Source: Paenibacillus sp. FSL K6-0276 (GTDB lineage Bacteria > Bacillota > Bacilli > Paenibacillales > Paenibacillaceae). Taken from it: a stretch of 64,000 bases of DNA. A program made the position numbers and the translations under genes. This document shows, in pieces, positions 41,119 through 51,392 of the stretch. The stretch lies in contig NZ_CP150276.1 in NCBI RefSeq assembly GCF_037977235.1, positions 3,224,001 to 3,288,000 on the forward strand. The letters run 5' to 3'. Position 1 is the first letter of the stretch; the number at the start of each line of letters is the position of its first letter. The notes under the pieces were generated by a model. It saw nothing but the letters and a program-made list of their open reading frames with translations, was not told where the DNA came from and made no database searches.

Positions 41119-42595
41119 ATGCTTTCAAGGCGTTCTCAATGTCCTCTAGACCAATCAGAAGTGCTGAAGCGCCCTCTAAGTCCAGATGAAGTGTGTTGCC
41201 GTGCAGGTTAGCTTTCAAGCCGCTTACAATCCCGATCTCGGTGCTGTCCAGTGCAATGCTCAGTTGTACAAGAGATCCGAGCTTATGAATCCACTCTTCG
41301 TCGGAAGGCATTAAAATGTCCTTATGCATCAGGGACAATTTCTGCTTCCGGCTTTTTGTGCTGTACGAGGCAATCATCGCGCATAAGATAAGCTGGCGGT
41401 GTGTTAGACCACGAATCGGTGAATTCATCAGCCAATACAGGGTATGTCGTTTGGATTGATAATAGTTAATGTTAGATCCCGTTCGATGGAGCATAATGGA
41501 TACGTAAATTAACATCTCATGTTCAGCTTTATTCTCTTCATCTTTGAACGCGTCAAACAGACTGAGAGCTAGCTTGTTGATGTGATCTAAATACCGTTTA
41601 GAGGTATGAATATCAAACCGGATGATCGTGTTTAAACTGTATTCAAGCGCACTGTCTCGTACCGGTTGCTCCGGCTCCAGTAGGTCATGTAGCATGCCTT
41701 CCCTGAGCCCTTCCCCGCTGATTACAGCCTGGCTAGCACCAATATACTGATATACAGTATGGAAAATAATCAAACCGGATACGATGATATCTGCTCGGCT
41801 CTTAGACAACCCATCTAAATCTTTACGTTTATCATAAGGCATCGAAGGTAACGTGTTCATAAAATGTTCAATCGTCTCACTCGGCATCGTGTAACCATGA
41901 GAGTTAGGTAATGAGTATGCTCTAGTCTTCTGATCCAGCTTGCCTAAGGAACGAACCGTCCCTCCCAAACCAAATAATGGAAGTCCTGCTTTTGCATTAA
42001 GCCAATCATGCTCTACCAATCTCCCCAGAACAAAAGTCTCCAGTTTGTGAATCTGATCGCCGTTCCAGTTCCCACCCTGACCAAACATAAGATTTGTATT
42101 CACCGCCCCAAACGGGAAGGATATGCTGTGTTGATAACGACGCCCGCAAAAAAGAGTTATTTCTGTACTCCCGCCACCAATATCGATGACATAACCATCC
42201 TCAACATTAAATGCGTTTATGACGCCCAAGAAGCCAAAATAAGCTTCCTGATGGCCACTGATGACCTCAATAGGTATGGTAGAGGCTTCTGACAGAAAGG
42301 CAATAATTTCACTTGAGTTAGCTGCGTTTCTTATTGCCGCTGTAGCACCTGCACGAATAGTCTGCACTTCGAAAGCACTGCAGATCTCCTTAAACTGACG
42401 CAAGACTGGAATAATCGTCTCCATGTCCTTCCGCTCCAGTCGACCTTCCTTCGTAATCTTCTCACTAAGACGTGCGGAGTACTTACATTCCTTGATGATC
42501 TTATAGCCTCCTTCCGGCGTTGTATCATAGATTACAAGACGAATGGAGTTAGAACCAATATCGATAATGCCTATCCGGCGCAGATCATCTCTCAT
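41066..42595 (-). CDS. ppx: Exopolyphosphatase / guanosine pentaphosphatase (Ppx/GppA)
   Basis: 509 residues from ATG 42595 (MRDDLRRIGIIDIGSNSIRL), with AAGGAG upstream. Ppx/GppA phosphatase: phosphate loop IGIIDIGSNSIRLVIYD, GYVIDIGGGSTEITLF near 140, GLGGTVRSLGKL near 225, and a C-terminal HD-type helical domain (LLEPEQPVRDSALEYSLNTI, LIYVSIMLHRTGSNINYYQS). Hydrolyses polyphosphate from the ends, or pppGpp. Paired with ppk1 it balances polyphosphate. 3' ends of the two coding regions overlap by 53 bases. Confidence 0.92.
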   Translation of the reverse strand: MRDDLRRIGIIDIGSNSIRLVIYDTTPEGGYKIIKECKYSARLSEKITKEGRLERKDMETIIPVLRQFKEICSAFEVQTIRAGATAAIRNAANSSEIIAFLSEASTIPIEVISGHQEAYFGFLGVINAFNVEDGYVIDIGGGSTEITLFCGRRYQHSISFPFGAVNTNLMFGQGGNWNGDQIHKLETFVLGRLVEHDWLNAKAGLPLFGLGGTVRSLGKLDQKTRAYSLPNSHGYTMPSETIEHFMNTLPSMPYDKRKDLDGLSKSRADIIVSGLIIFHTVYQYIGASQAVISGEGLREGMLHDLLEPEQPVRDSALEYSLNTIIRFDIHTSKRYLDHINKLALSLFDAFKDEENKAEHEMLIYVSIMLHRTGSNINYYQSKRHTLYWLMNSPIRGLTHRQLILCAMIASYSTKSRKQKLSLMHKDILMPSDEEWIHKLGSLVQLSIALDSTEIGIVSGLKANLHGNTLHLDLEGASALLIGLEDIENALKAFKNAWAVKVKLGFPSNA

Positions 42596-42703
42596 TATGT
42601 ATGTACTCCTTTTCAAGTTGATTGACCATCTATTATACATGGTTAACATAAATAAATGAACTCAGTCCAATATATCCCCAAATTACGCTACTGTTAAAAA
42701 TAA

Positions 42704-42736
42704 AGCGGCCCTCGGATAACTTGTCAGAGGGCCGCT
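42704..42736 (-). terminator. Intrinsic terminator of the amino-acid ABC operon
   Basis: AGCGGCCCTC ... GAGGGCCGCT with TTTATTTTT on the minus strand. Confidence 0.85.
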
Positions 42737-42749
42737 ACAACTTAACTTT

Positions 42750-43472
42750 TTATAACACTTTACTTAAAAAATCCTGAGTACGTACATGCTGAGGATTCCC
42801 GAATACTTGTGCAGGTGTACCCTGCTCTACAATCACGCCGCCATCCATGAATAGAATACGGTCGCCGACTTCACGGGCAAAGCCCATCTCATGGGTAACA
42901 ATGACCATCGTCATCCCGTCTTCGGCTAGCTTCTTCATAACCTCAAGCACCTCACCAACCATCTCTGGATCAAGTGCAGAGGTCGGCTCGTCAAAGAGCA
43001 TCACATGGGGCTGCATCGCTAGTGCACGAGCAATCGCAATCCGCTGCTTCTGTCCACCAGACAGTTGAGCTGGATAAGCATCCTTCTTATCTTCAAGTCC
43101 TACAGTCCTGAGTAACTCCATTGCGAATTTATCGGCTTCAGCCTGTTGTTTTTTTCTTACTTTAATCGGTGCTAGTGTAATGTTCTGAAGAACTGTTTTG
43201 TGAGGGAAAAGGTTAAACTGCTGAAATACCATCCCCATCTTCTCACGCGTTACATTGATATCGTGCTTCTTGGAGGTGATAGATTCACCTTCAAAAGTGA
43301 TTTCGCCACCTGTTGGTTGCTCCAGTAGATTCAAACAGCGCAGAAAGGTACTTTTACCCGATCCACTTGGACCGATCACAACAACGACCTCTCCCTTATG
43401 AATCTCTAAGTCGATACCTTTGAGAATTTCCAGCTTCCCATAGTTCTTTCGTAAGTTCTTAACGGCGATCAT
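42750..43472 (-). CDS. Polar amino-acid ABC transporter, ATP-binding protein
   Basis: 240 residues. Walker [10 protein letters not shown] (~34), Q-loop [17 protein letters not shown], signature [16 protein letters not shown], Walker [17 protein letters not shown]-loop [10 protein letters not shown]. GlnQ/ArtP class. Energises uptake with the permease, whose end it overlaps by 14 bases. Last gene of the three-gene set SBP, permease, ATPase. Confidence 0.94.
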   Translation of the reverse strand: MIAVKNLRKNYGKLEILKGIDLEIHKGEVVVVIGPSGSGKSTFLRCLNLLEQPTGGEITFEGESITSKKHDINVTREKMGMVFQQFNLFPHKTVLQNITLAPIKVRKKQQAEADKFAMELLRTVGLEDKKDAYPAQLSGGQKQRIAIARALAMQPHVMLFDEPTSALDPEMVGEVLEVMKKLAEDGMTMVIVTHEMGFAREVGDRILFMDGGVIVEQGTPAQVFGNPQHVRTQDFLSKVL

Positions 43473-44124
43473 CGGTATTCAGCCTCCTTTCCAGTCTGCC
43501 TAGGATCTTCGATAGCGTAAATGTCAGAACAAAGTACATAAATGCGATAATTACCAGTGGTGTCATACCATCGTATGAAATCGTTGTAACTGTACGTGCT
43601 TGAAACATCAAATCCGTTACTCCGATAAAAGAAATAATCGATGATTCCTTGATAATGGTGATGAATTCATTTCCGATTGCCGGAAGAACACTCTTGAGTG
43701 CCTGAGGGAGTATGATATGGCGCATAGTCATCCCTTGTTTCATTCCAAGCGAACGGGCTGCCTCCATTTGTCCACGATCGACACCCTGTATCCCGGCACG
43801 AAAAATCTCTGCAAGGTAAGCAGAACTGTTAATGGATAAAGTTATTGCCCCCGACTGAATCGGTGTAAACTCAATCCCGAACGTAGCCAATCCATAATGG
43901 ATCAGATACAGTTGTACAAGCATAGGTGTGCCACGAAGGAACTCTACCCAGGCTGTTGCCAAGAAGCGAAGCACACCCCATTTGGACATACGCAGCAAGG
44001 AAACAATAATCCCTAGAATAAAACCAAAGAAAACACCCAGAACGGCAAGCAGCAAGGTATACTGCAAACCGGTCAGGAAAAAATCACGATAATCATAAGC
44101 CATTTTAAATAAAGTAATGTCCAT
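43459..44124 (-). CDS. Polar amino-acid ABC transporter, permease
   Basis: 221 residues. HisM/GlnP-type: [20 protein letters not shown] near 15-34, [20 protein letters not shown] near 63, and the EAA loop [21 protein letters not shown] near 125 that contacts the ATPase. Five or so membrane segments; forms a homodimer in this class. 103 bases after the binding-protein gene, with a terminator-like hairpin between. Confidence 0.93.
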   Translation of the reverse strand: MDITLFKMAYDYRDFFLTGLQYTLLLAVLGVFFGFILGIIVSLLRMSKWGVLRFLATAWVEFLRGTPMLVQLYLIHYGLATFGIEFTPIQSGAITLSINSSAYLAEIFRAGIQGVDRGQMEAARSLGMKQGMTMRHIILPQALKSVLPAIGNEFITIIKESSIISFIGVTDLMFQARTVTTISYDGMTPLVIIAFMYFVLTFTLSKILGRLERRLNTDDRR

Positions 44125-44143
44125 AACCTATCCTCCCATCTCC

Positions 44144-44179
44144 AAAAAAATAGAAAATAGCAACGTTCCGCTATTTTCT
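44144..44179 (-). terminator. Intergenic terminator between binding protein and permease genes
   Basis: Minus strand AGAAAATAGC, 8 bases, GCTATTTTCT then ATTTTTTT. Partial termination here would give more binding protein than permease. Confidence 0.7.
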
Positions 44180-44227
44180 GTATACAATACAATTTATTTT
44201 AGCAGAAAATAAAAATAATCTGTACCT

Positions 44228-45046
44228 TTACTTCGTGCTATCTGCAAGTTTACTAGCTGCCGCCACGTACTCATCAATTTTACCTTCTGAGTTTAAACGT
44301 GTCAGTGTACTGTTTACTTGATCCAGAAGCTCTTTGTTGCCTTTTTTAATACCAATAGTATAACCATCATCTTCAACTTCTGGCTTAGCATCTGTAATTA
44401 CAAGACCTGGTACATTCTTAACGAATGATTTAGCCACAGGTCCTTCAATAATAGCAGTATCTACACGATTGGATTGCAATTGTAGAACGATTTCGGAGAT
44501 TTTACCAAGCGAAATGATCTTTGCTCCCTCAATCCCTTTTGCAATATCCTCTTGAATCGAACCTGACTGTACACCTATTTTGGTACCTTTCACAGCGTCC
44601 ATAGTGGCGTATTTATCTTTATCAGCTTCGCGCACAACAATGGCTTGCTCAGCTTTGTAATAAATGTCTGAGAGATCAACTGCTTTTTTACGTTCTTCAG
44701 TCGGGCTAAGTCCAGAAATAACAATATCTACTCTCCCGCTGGACAATTCGTTTAGCAGTGAATCGAATGGCAAGTCCTTAATTACAAGTTCAGCACCCAT
44801 ATCAGCAGCAATTTCCTTAGCAATGTCGATATCGAAACCTACGATAGTATCTTTACCATCCACCACTTTATGGAATTCGTACGGAGGAAAATCTGCACTT
44901 GTTCCCATAGTTAGCTTCTTAGTAGCCCCACCGTTAGTTGCATTTCCACTTGCAGCGGTATCATTATCATTTTTATTTTGACCGCAGCCTGACAACAGAC
45001 CTACCGCTAATATCATCCCTAAACCAAGTTTACCCCATTTGTTCAT
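44228..45046 (-). CDS. Amino-acid ABC transporter, substrate-binding lipoprotein
   Basis: 272 residues. Lipobox LLSGCG (Cys ~21), Asn/Gly linker, then SBP_bac_3 fold: KLTMGTSADFPPYEFHKVVD, IVGFDIDIAKEIAADMGAEL (family 3 signature), VDIVISGLSPTEERKKAVDLS, GTKIGVQSGSIQEDIAKGI. ATG start. First gene of the operon. The specificity (Arg, Gln, Cys or other polar amino acid) is not decidable. Confidence 0.92.
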   Translation of the reverse strand: MNKWGKLGLGMILAVGLLSGCGQNKNDNDTAASGNATNGGATKKLTMGTSADFPPYEFHKVVDGKDTIVGFDIDIAKEIAADMGAELVIKDLPFDSLLNELSSGRVDIVISGLSPTEERKKAVDLSDIYYKAEQAIVVREADKDKYATMDAVKGTKIGVQSGSIQEDIAKGIEGAKIISLGKISEIVLQLQSNRVDTAIIEGPVAKSFVKNVPGLVITDAKPEVEDDGYTIGIKKGNKELLDQVNSTLTRLNSEGKIDEYVAAASKLADSTK

Positions 45047-45294
45047 TTCTATATCTCCCCCTATTCTTATGAAAAAATCTAAGTAGTCCCTTTGACCGAT
45101 TTATTATAAATCAAAACGCATGAATATGCAAAGGCATAATTGTGACAATAACTTCCTTTTAATGGGTTTCAAAGTGAAATGCTCATTATTCAGAAACAAA
45201 TTAAACAACATTTATTCACATTTGATATATTTTTATACATTTTTACTATTCCCCATCTTAACCAAATCATGCGGCGAATTGACCCTAGTTTCCA

Positions 45295-45345
45295 TAAAAA
45301 AAGGAGTACCCTAAAAGTATGAGTCATACTTCAGGTACACTCCTT
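45295..45345 (-). terminator. Intrinsic terminator of glgBA
   Basis: Minus strand AAGGAGTGTACC ... AGTATGACTCATACT ... GGGTACTCCTT then TTTTT. Confidence 0.8.
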
Positions 45346-45373
45346 ATTAACCTAGTACAGAATCAGATGACCC

Positions 45374-46798
45374 TTATTCTGTAATTTCGTTATAAATATC
45401 AATGTACTGCTGAGCGGATACATTCCAGCTGTAGTCGCCAGCGAACGCGTTTTTCGTAATCTTTTTCCAGTGTTCAGGCTGCTTGTATAATGAGATCGCT
45501 CTGCGAAGCGTAAACATCATATCGTGGGCATTGTAGTTATTGAAAGTAAAGCCGTTTCCTTTACCGGATTCTTCATTATAAGCTTCAACAGTATCATTCA
45601 GGCCACCGGTTTCCCGCACAACCGGTATGCTACCGTATCGTAAAGCGAGAAGTTGACTGATCCCACACGGTTCAAACTTAGAAGGCATGAGAAAGATATC
45701 GCTGGCGGCATATATTTTGCGTGAGAGTGCATCATTAAAGAGTATTTGTGAAGATAACTTTGTTGGATAACGCCACGCCGCTTCTCTGAACCATCGCTCA
45801 TAGGTTTCATCCCCTGTTCCAAGCAGAACAAATTGAATGTCATCAGTATATAGAAGCTCATCCAACACGCGAGTAAGCAGATCTAAGCCCTTGGAATCCA
45901 CAAGACGAGTAACCATGGCCACCATTGGAATATTAGCGTCCACAGGTAATCCTAATTCCTCTTGCAAGGCTAACTTGTTCTCAGTCTTCTTCGACAAATT
46001 GGAACGATAACGGGTAGCAAGACTTGGATCTGTCGCAGGATTATAACTTTTCGTATCAATTCCATTCACAATACCGCTTAAAATGTCCGCTCGTGCATTC
46101 AACAAACCATCGAGCCCGTAACCATAATAAGGTGTCCGAATTTCTTCCGAGTAGGTTGGACTAACGGTGGTGACACGATCACTGTAAACAATGCCACCTT
46201 TTAAGAAGTTCACATTACCGTAATACTCCACGCCTCCAAAATAACTGCTATCCAGACCCAATAGCTCCTCAAGTACTTCATAAGGAAACACTCCCTGATA
46301 TAACAGGTTATGTATGGTGAATACACTTCGCATTTCGCTGTAAAATGGATTGTGTCGATAATGCCCCTGTAACAGCATCGGAATTACGGCCGCATGCCAA
46401 TCATGGCAATGCAGTACATCGGGCTGGAAATCAATAGCTGGCAGACACTCCAGCACTGCACGATTATAGAATGCGAAGCGTTCTCCATCGTCCATGTATC
46501 CGTAGATTCCATCCCGTCCAAAATAATACTCATTGTCGATAAAGTAAACAGGGATACCGTCATAAATAATTCGTTCAATCCCGCAGTATTGATTGCGCCA
46601 GCCAATCGGCACGTACACTTCCGTTAAATGCTCCATTTTCGAAGTGAACTTTTCTGGAATTCCACGATACTTAGGTAAAATCACTCGAACATCCACCCCA
46701 GCACCCTTCAGCGCTTTAGGTAATGCCCCAATGACATCGGCCAGACCACCCGTTTTGACAAAAGGATGAGCTTCAGCTGCGGCAAATAAAACTTTCAT
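45374..46798 (-). CDS. glgA: Glycogen synthase GlgA
   Basis: 474 residues, normal. KTGGLADVIGALPKAL at 15-30 binds ADP-glucose; LHCHDWHAAVIPMLL near 138; VNGIDTKSYNPATDP near 245; C-terminal MPSKFEPCGISQLLALRYGS with catalytic Glu, and ETGGLNDTV. Extends alpha-1,4 glucan from ADP-glucose (GT5). 48 bases downstream of glgB; ADP-glucose comes from the divergent glgC. Confidence 0.95.
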   Translation of the reverse strand: MKVLFAAAEAHPFVKTGGLADVIGALPKALKGAGVDVRVILPKYRGIPEKFTSKMEHLTEVYVPIGWRNQYCGIERIIYDGIPVYFIDNEYYFGRDGIYGYMDDGERFAFYNRAVLECLPAIDFQPDVLHCHDWHAAVIPMLLQGHYRHNPFYSEMRSVFTIHNLLYQGVFPYEVLEELLGLDSSYFGGVEYYGNVNFLKGGIVYSDRVTTVSPTYSEEIRTPYYGYGLDGLLNARADILSGIVNGIDTKSYNPATDPSLATRYRSNLSKKTENKLALQEELGLPVDANIPMVAMVTRLVDSKGLDLLTRVLDELLYTDDIQFVLLGTGDETYERWFREAAWRYPTKLSSQILFNDALSRKIYAASDIFLMPSKFEPCGISQLLALRYGSIPVVRETGGLNDTVEAYNEESGKGNGFTFNNYNAHDMMFTLRRAISLYKQPEHWKKITKNAFAGDYSWNVSAQQYIDIYNEITE

Positions 46799-46846
46799 GA
46801 TTATTTCCCCCTTTAAAGTGTACGGATTCTCTATACGTACTTTGAT

Positions 46847-48784
46847 CTATAACTCATTTACCTCTTTACTTTTACCCAATCTTGCCGTTTTCTTAAACAC
46901 CAGGAAGCTAAGAGGCGGTAATGTTAGCTCTATGCTGTTCACCTGATTGTGCCATTCCAGCTTATTGCTCTTCTGAGGCACATTGTGCAGACCTGAACCT
47001 CCATACTCTACAGTTTCCGAGCTAAAGACTTCTTCATAAGTCCCTGGGCGCGGAACTCCAATACGATAATGTTGATGTTCAACGGGTTGGAAATTGATGA
47101 TAAATAGCAATGTATCTCCAGGCTTCTTACCTCTACGCATATATGAAATAACGCTTTGTTCATTGTCATCCGCATCAATCCATTGATAACCCTCTTGGGA
47201 ATGATCAAGCTCCCACAGTGCTTTCTCCGAGCGATACAGTTTATTAAGTGCAGCAGTGTAGGCGAGCATGCCGCGATGGCTGTCATAATCCAGCAGTAGC
47301 CAATCCAGCTGTTCCTGATCCTTCCACTCGATAAATTGGCCGAATTCCCCGCCCATAAACAGAAGCTTTTTACCGGGATGCGATATTTGATAACCAAGCA
47401 GTTGCCTAAGTCCTGCGAACTTTTGTTCATAAGAACCAGGCATTTTGTCCAATAACGACTTCTTGCCATGTACAACCTCATCATGTGATAACGGCAATGC
47501 ATAATTTTCGGCATAAGCATAACATATTGGGAATGTTAGTAAATTATGATGATTAGGTCGCCCCCAGAAATCATGTTCTATGTAGCCTAAAGTGTCATTC
47601 ATCCATCCCATATTCCATTTGTAATTAAAGCCGAGGCCACCTTCATGAACTGGCGCTGTAACTCCCGGCCAAGCACTAGATTCTTCCGCCATCATCAATG
47701 CCTTTGGAAAATAATGAAATATTGCTTTATTCAGATTCTGTATAAATTTGATGGCCTCTAAATTCTCCAAACCACCGTTCACATTACGCCGATATTGATG
47801 AGCCTGTTTTTCAAAATCGAGACGAAGCATACTCGTAACTGCATCAACACGCATTCCATCAATATGATAATACTCAAACCAAAAGAGTGCGTTAGAAATG
47901 AGGAATGAAGAAATTTCAGGCTTGCTGAAATCAAACGAAAGTGTTCCCCAGCCTGGTTTTTCCGCTAACATCGGATCTGCATATTCATATAGTGGCGAAC
48001 CATCAAACATCCTTAAACCGTGTGCATCTTTTGCAAAGTGGGCCGGAACCCAATCCAGAATCACACCTATTCCAGCTTGATGCAGATGATCGATTAAATA
48101 CATCAACTCATGGGGCTCACCATATCGACTCGTCGCCGCGAAATACCCAGTTCCTTGATAGCCCCAAGATAAATCGTATGGATGCTCAGCTAGCGGCATA
48201 AACTCAACATGGGTGTAGCCCATTTCCATCAGATAAGGAATTAATAAATCACTCATATCCTGATAGCTGTAAAATTCCCCATCTTCTTTTTGACGCCAAG
48301 TTCCAAAATGCATTTCATAAATGTTCATCGGTTGATGATATGGAACTTTACTCTTTCTCCGCCATGCAGCATCTCCCCAACGATAACCACTGAGATCCGT
48401 AACCACGGATGCAGTCGCCGGGCGAACCTCAGCTTTGAAGGCAAATGGATCAGCTTTTAGGAAGCTGGAGCCATCACTGGCAACAATCCTGTATTTGTAA
48501 AAAGTTCCCGGTTCTTTTCCCGGAAAAAAACGACTCCAAAATCCTGAATCGGGTATCTTATATAACGAGTCCACGTCCAGCATTCCAACCCAGCCATTAT
48601 GATCACCAGCTAGTCCTACATATGTCGCATGAGGAGCCCACACGGTAAAGCGCACGCCCGTAACGCCTTCTTCAGCGGCAATGTGCGCACCCAGCATAGA
48701 ATAGCTGCGATAATTGGTGCCCTCATGGAACAAATAAATATCAGCAACTGACGGAAGGGTATCGATTTTTGCTATTTCAGCCAA
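46847..48784 (-). CDS. glgB: 1,4-alpha-glucan branching enzyme GlgB
   Basis: 645 residues. CBM48 N-terminal domain (ARFTVWAPHATYVGLAGDHNG region), then GH13: HIDGMRVDAVTSML with nucleophile Asp ~314, LMMAEESSAWPGV with acid Glu ~367, and ALPLSHDEVVHGKKSL with Asp ~435; C-terminal beta domain. Cuts alpha-1,4 chains and forms alpha-1,6 branches. TTG start with AAGGTGG seven bases upstream. Operon glgB-glgA. Confidence 0.95.
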   Translation of the reverse strand: MAEIAKIDTLPSVADIYLFHEGTNYRSYSMLGAHIAAEEGVTGVRFTVWAPHATYVGLAGDHNGWVGMLDVDSLYKIPDSGFWSRFFPGKEPGTFYKYRIVASDGSSFLKADPFAFKAEVRPATASVVTDLSGYRWGDAAWRRKSKVPYHQPMNIYEMHFGTWRQKEDGEFYSYQDMSDLLIPYLMEMGYTHVEFMPLAEHPYDLSWGYQGTGYFAATSRYGEPHELMYLIDHLHQAGIGVILDWVPAHFAKDAHGLRMFDGSPLYEYADPMLAEKPGWGTLSFDFSKPEISSFLISNALFWFEYYHIDGMRVDAVTSMLRLDFEKQAHQYRRNVNGGLENLEAIKFIQNLNKAIFHYFPKALMMAEESSAWPGVTAPVHEGGLGFNYKWNMGWMNDTLGYIEHDFWGRPNHHNLLTFPICYAYAENYALPLSHDEVVHGKKSLLDKMPGSYEQKFAGLRQLLGYQISHPGKKLLFMGGEFGQFIEWKDQEQLDWLLLDYDSHRGMLAYTAALNKLYRSEKALWELDHSQEGYQWIDADDNEQSVISYMRRGKKPGDTLLFIINFQPVEHQHYRIGVPRPGTYEEVFSSETVEYGGSGLHNVPQKSNKLEWHNQVNSIELTLPPLSFLVFKKTARLGKSKEVNEL

Positions 48785-48999
48785 TTCTACACCACCTTTT
48801 TTGAATGCTTGTACCTATTACATTAACCGAATATTACCATTTTGAAAATGATTTGATGTGAAAAGAAAAGATTTTCTGATAAAGAAATATTAATTGTAAT
48901 TTTTCTTTTTACACAGCAATATACTTCACCTATGTCGTTTCAAGTGCTTGTCGTAAGTTTATGTTACAAGCATTGACAAAATAATGGGAGGGATAACAT

Positions 49000-50223
49000 A
49001 TGAATAACAAAAAAGATTGTATCGCCATGCTCTTGGCAGGAGGGGAAGGCCGTAGATTGGCTCCCTTGACTTCCAGTATGGCTAAGCCTGCAGTCCCTTT
49101 CGGTGGACAGTATAAAATTATTGACTTCCCGCTTAGTAATTGTGTAAACTCCAAAATTGATACAGTAGGTGTCCTGACTCAGTATGAAGCTGAATCCTTG
49201 CATGATCACATCGGTGAAGGTGAACCTTGGGGCTTACATAGTCAAAAGGACAAAGGTGTCACACTCCTTCCTTCCGGTGTTGAAGGCAGAGATAGCTATA
49301 CAGGAACTGCTGATGCGATTTATAAGAACATTGAGTATATCGATAGCCGCAATCCAGAACATGTACTCATTCTATCCGGTGATCATATTTACCATATGGA
49401 TTACCGTAAAATGCTGGATTATCATGTAGGGAAAGCTGCAAAAGCTACAATCTCAGTAATGGAGGTGCCATGGGATGAAGCCAGTCGTTTTGGAGTGATG
49501 AACGTAAATGATGAACTAAAAATCTCTGAGTTTGCGGAAAAACCAAAAGTACCTAAAAGTAATTTGGCTTCAATGGGTATTTACCTGTTTAAGTGGGCTT
49601 ATCTGAAGGAGCACTTGTTGCGGGATGCAGCTAATCCGAATTCCAGCCATGACTTTGGTAAAGACGTTATACCAACGATGCTTGATCAGAATGATGAGTT
49701 ATTCGCTTACCGCTTCAAAGGGTACTGGAGAGATGTAGGTACTGTGGGTAGTCTTTGGGAAGCGCATATGGATCTTCTGCAAAAAAACAATGGCATGAAG
49801 CTCGACAAAGCTCATTGGCCGATGTATAGCCGGAGTCGCCGGACAAAGCTTGCTGTTCATAAACCACGTGTTCAGATCCCGTCAACGGACTCTCTCGTTA
49901 ATGAATTCTGCACGCAAGAAGGCAGCTTGCAACGTTCTGTAATTTTCAATGGTGTGGAAATTGGCAAGATGAGCTTGATCAAGCAAAGCGTTATTATGCC
50001 TGGTGTTCGAATTGGACGTGGAGTAGAGATCGAAAATGCCATTATTGGCGAAGGTGCAATCATTAAGGATGGGGCTGTCATCAAGGGAAGCATAAATAAT
50101 ATTGTAGTCGTTGGGCCTAACGAGACCGTAGCAGCTAAGCCAGCGGTTCGAAACCAACCTTCCCGTCTGTTTCAGGACGTTTATGAGAAGACAGGACGAC
50201 TACGGGAAGTTCTCCCTTCATAA
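49000..50223 (+). CDS. glgC: Glucose-1-phosphate adenylyltransferase GlgC
   Basis: 407 residues. Nucleotidyltransferase domain with [20 protein letters not shown] then [20 protein letters not shown] (residues ~9-48), [39 protein letters not shown] and [20 protein letters not shown]-terminal left-handed beta helix ([20 protein letters not shown]). Makes ADP-glucose, the committed step of glycogen synthesis. Transcribed away from glgBA, 215 bases apart; no glgD partner follows. Confidence 0.95.
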   Translation: MNNKKDCIAMLLAGGEGRRLAPLTSSMAKPAVPFGGQYKIIDFPLSNCVNSKIDTVGVLTQYEAESLHDHIGEGEPWGLHSQKDKGVTLLPSGVEGRDSYTGTADAIYKNIEYIDSRNPEHVLILSGDHIYHMDYRKMLDYHVGKAAKATISVMEVPWDEASRFGVMNVNDELKISEFAEKPKVPKSNLASMGIYLFKWAYLKEHLLRDAANPNSSHDFGKDVIPTMLDQNDELFAYRFKGYWRDVGTVGSLWEAHMDLLQKNNGMKLDKAHWPMYSRSRRTKLAVHKPRVQIPSTDSLVNEFCTQEGSLQRSVIFNGVEIGKMSLIKQSVIMPGVRIGRGVEIENAIIGEGAIIKDGAVIKGSINNIVVVGPNETVAAKPAVRNQPSRLFQDVYEKTGRLREVLPS

Positions 50224-50255
50224 AAACCATTATATATATAATTACTTTATATAAA

Positions 50256-50301
50256 AAGGGGCTGTTGTCCTGGTCGATCATGACCAGAGCAACAGCCCCT
50301 T
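50256..50301. terminator. Bidirectional terminator of glgC and the double-GNAT gene
   Basis: AAGGGGCTGTTG ... CAACAGCCCCTT with an inner CTGGTC/GACCAG stem; T-run on the minus strand. Confidence 0.8.
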
Positions 50302-50307
50302 CGGTTG

Positions 50308-51381
50308 TTAGAAGTTAAATCTTATGAAATTTTGGAGTGCTGACCATTCTTTATCTAAAATGCTCAATTCCACACAATCTACATATTGATCCCCAAACAA
50401 CGCCGCTTCGCGTTGAACACCTTCCCGCTTAAAGCCCACACCTTCATAGGATTTCAGGGTAACGGTGTTGAAAGCGAAAGCACCAAGGGAAAGACGATGC
50501 ATACCCAAGCTCTCAAATCCGATCCGGAGCATTTCATTCATCATCCTTGTTCCAAAACCTCTACCCTGATAATCAGGATCTACTACTACTCTGCCAATAC
50601 GTGCAGATCGATTCGACCGGTCTATGGTTGAAAAGCTGATGTGACCCACGACCTGATGAGTAGCTTCGAGCACCGCACAGAAGATAAGGCGATCGGAATT
50701 CACTGGATGATTAGCACCGCTTAAATACTTAGTAAGCTGGTCATCATCAAGAGGAAAAGTAAATGAAGGTCCAGCCCACTGCTTCAGATACTCAGGTGAG
50801 ATACTCCATCGTTTCAAGTGTTCAAAGTCCGATTCGGAAATAAATCTAAGAATCAGACGATCGGGATCAGGTTGCTCCTCATAATGCTCATACAGGTTCA
50901 CTAAACGACCATTTCCCATATCGTTAGTGCCTATATAATGAAAACCCATGCTTTGATAATAACGATTGAGTTTAATGTTGTGAGCGACGGTATCAAATCT
51001 GAGTCCTCTGCAGCCAAGTTCTTTGGCTCGCACCACAGCATATTTAAGCATATGCTGACCAAGTCCCTGACTGCGGTGTGAACCCGCCACAGCCAATCTA
51101 TGCAAATAAGCATAAGACTCATCATTTTTGCTTCCCCAGTATTGAGGATCACTGAATTGTAACGTGAACATTCCAACTACAGCATCATCATCAAGCGCAA
51201 GATAAACATGCCTGTCGGTGAAATAGCCTGTGATATCATTCTCATTAAATTGGCCCGAGGTCCATTGCTTAATCCCATTTAACTCCATCCAATTTGCTGC
51301 TTCCTGCAGCAACCTCAAGATATCACCTGTCCGATCGGGTTCTCCGCGAACAATCTTAATTGAGTTCCCCAAGACTTCCAC
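50308..51381 (-). CDS. Fused double GNAT acetyltransferase
   Basis: 357 residues from GTG 51381, chosen because AGGAGG is seven bases upstream; the ATG at 51387 is only one base from it. N-terminal GNAT: YLHRLAVAGSHRSQGLGQHM (acetyl-CoA loop ~105) and NIKLNRYYQSMGFHYIG. C-terminal RimJ-like GNAT: LRFISESDFEHLKRWSISPE, IGRVVVDPDYQGRGFGTRMM (~285) and KSYEGVGFKREGVQREAAL. Two active sites in one chain; substrates unknown. Follows the histidine kinase gene closely and may be the last gene of that operon. Confidence 0.85.
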   Translation of the reverse strand: MEVLGNSIKIVRGEPDRTGDILRLLQEAANWMELNGIKQWTSGQFNENDITGYFTDRHVYLALDDDAVVGMFTLQFSDPQYWGSKNDESYAYLHRLAVAGSHRSQGLGQHMLKYAVVRAKELGCRGLRFDTVAHNIKLNRYYQSMGFHYIGTNDMGNGRLVNLYEHYEEQPDPDRLILRFISESDFEHLKRWSISPEYLKQWAGPSFTFPLDDDQLTKYLSGANHPVNSDRLIFCAVLEATHQVVGHISFSTIDRSNRSARIGRVVVDPDYQGRGFGTRMMNEMLRIGFESLGMHRLSLGAFAFNTVTLKSYEGVGFKREGVQREAALFGDQYVDCVELSILDKEWSALQNFIRFNF

Positions 51382-51392
51382 TTCCATACCTC

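Noticed and set aside
45120..45314. Plus-strand open frame in the gap before glgA's end
   Set aside because: No ribosome binding site, AT-rich, and ends within the glgBA terminator.
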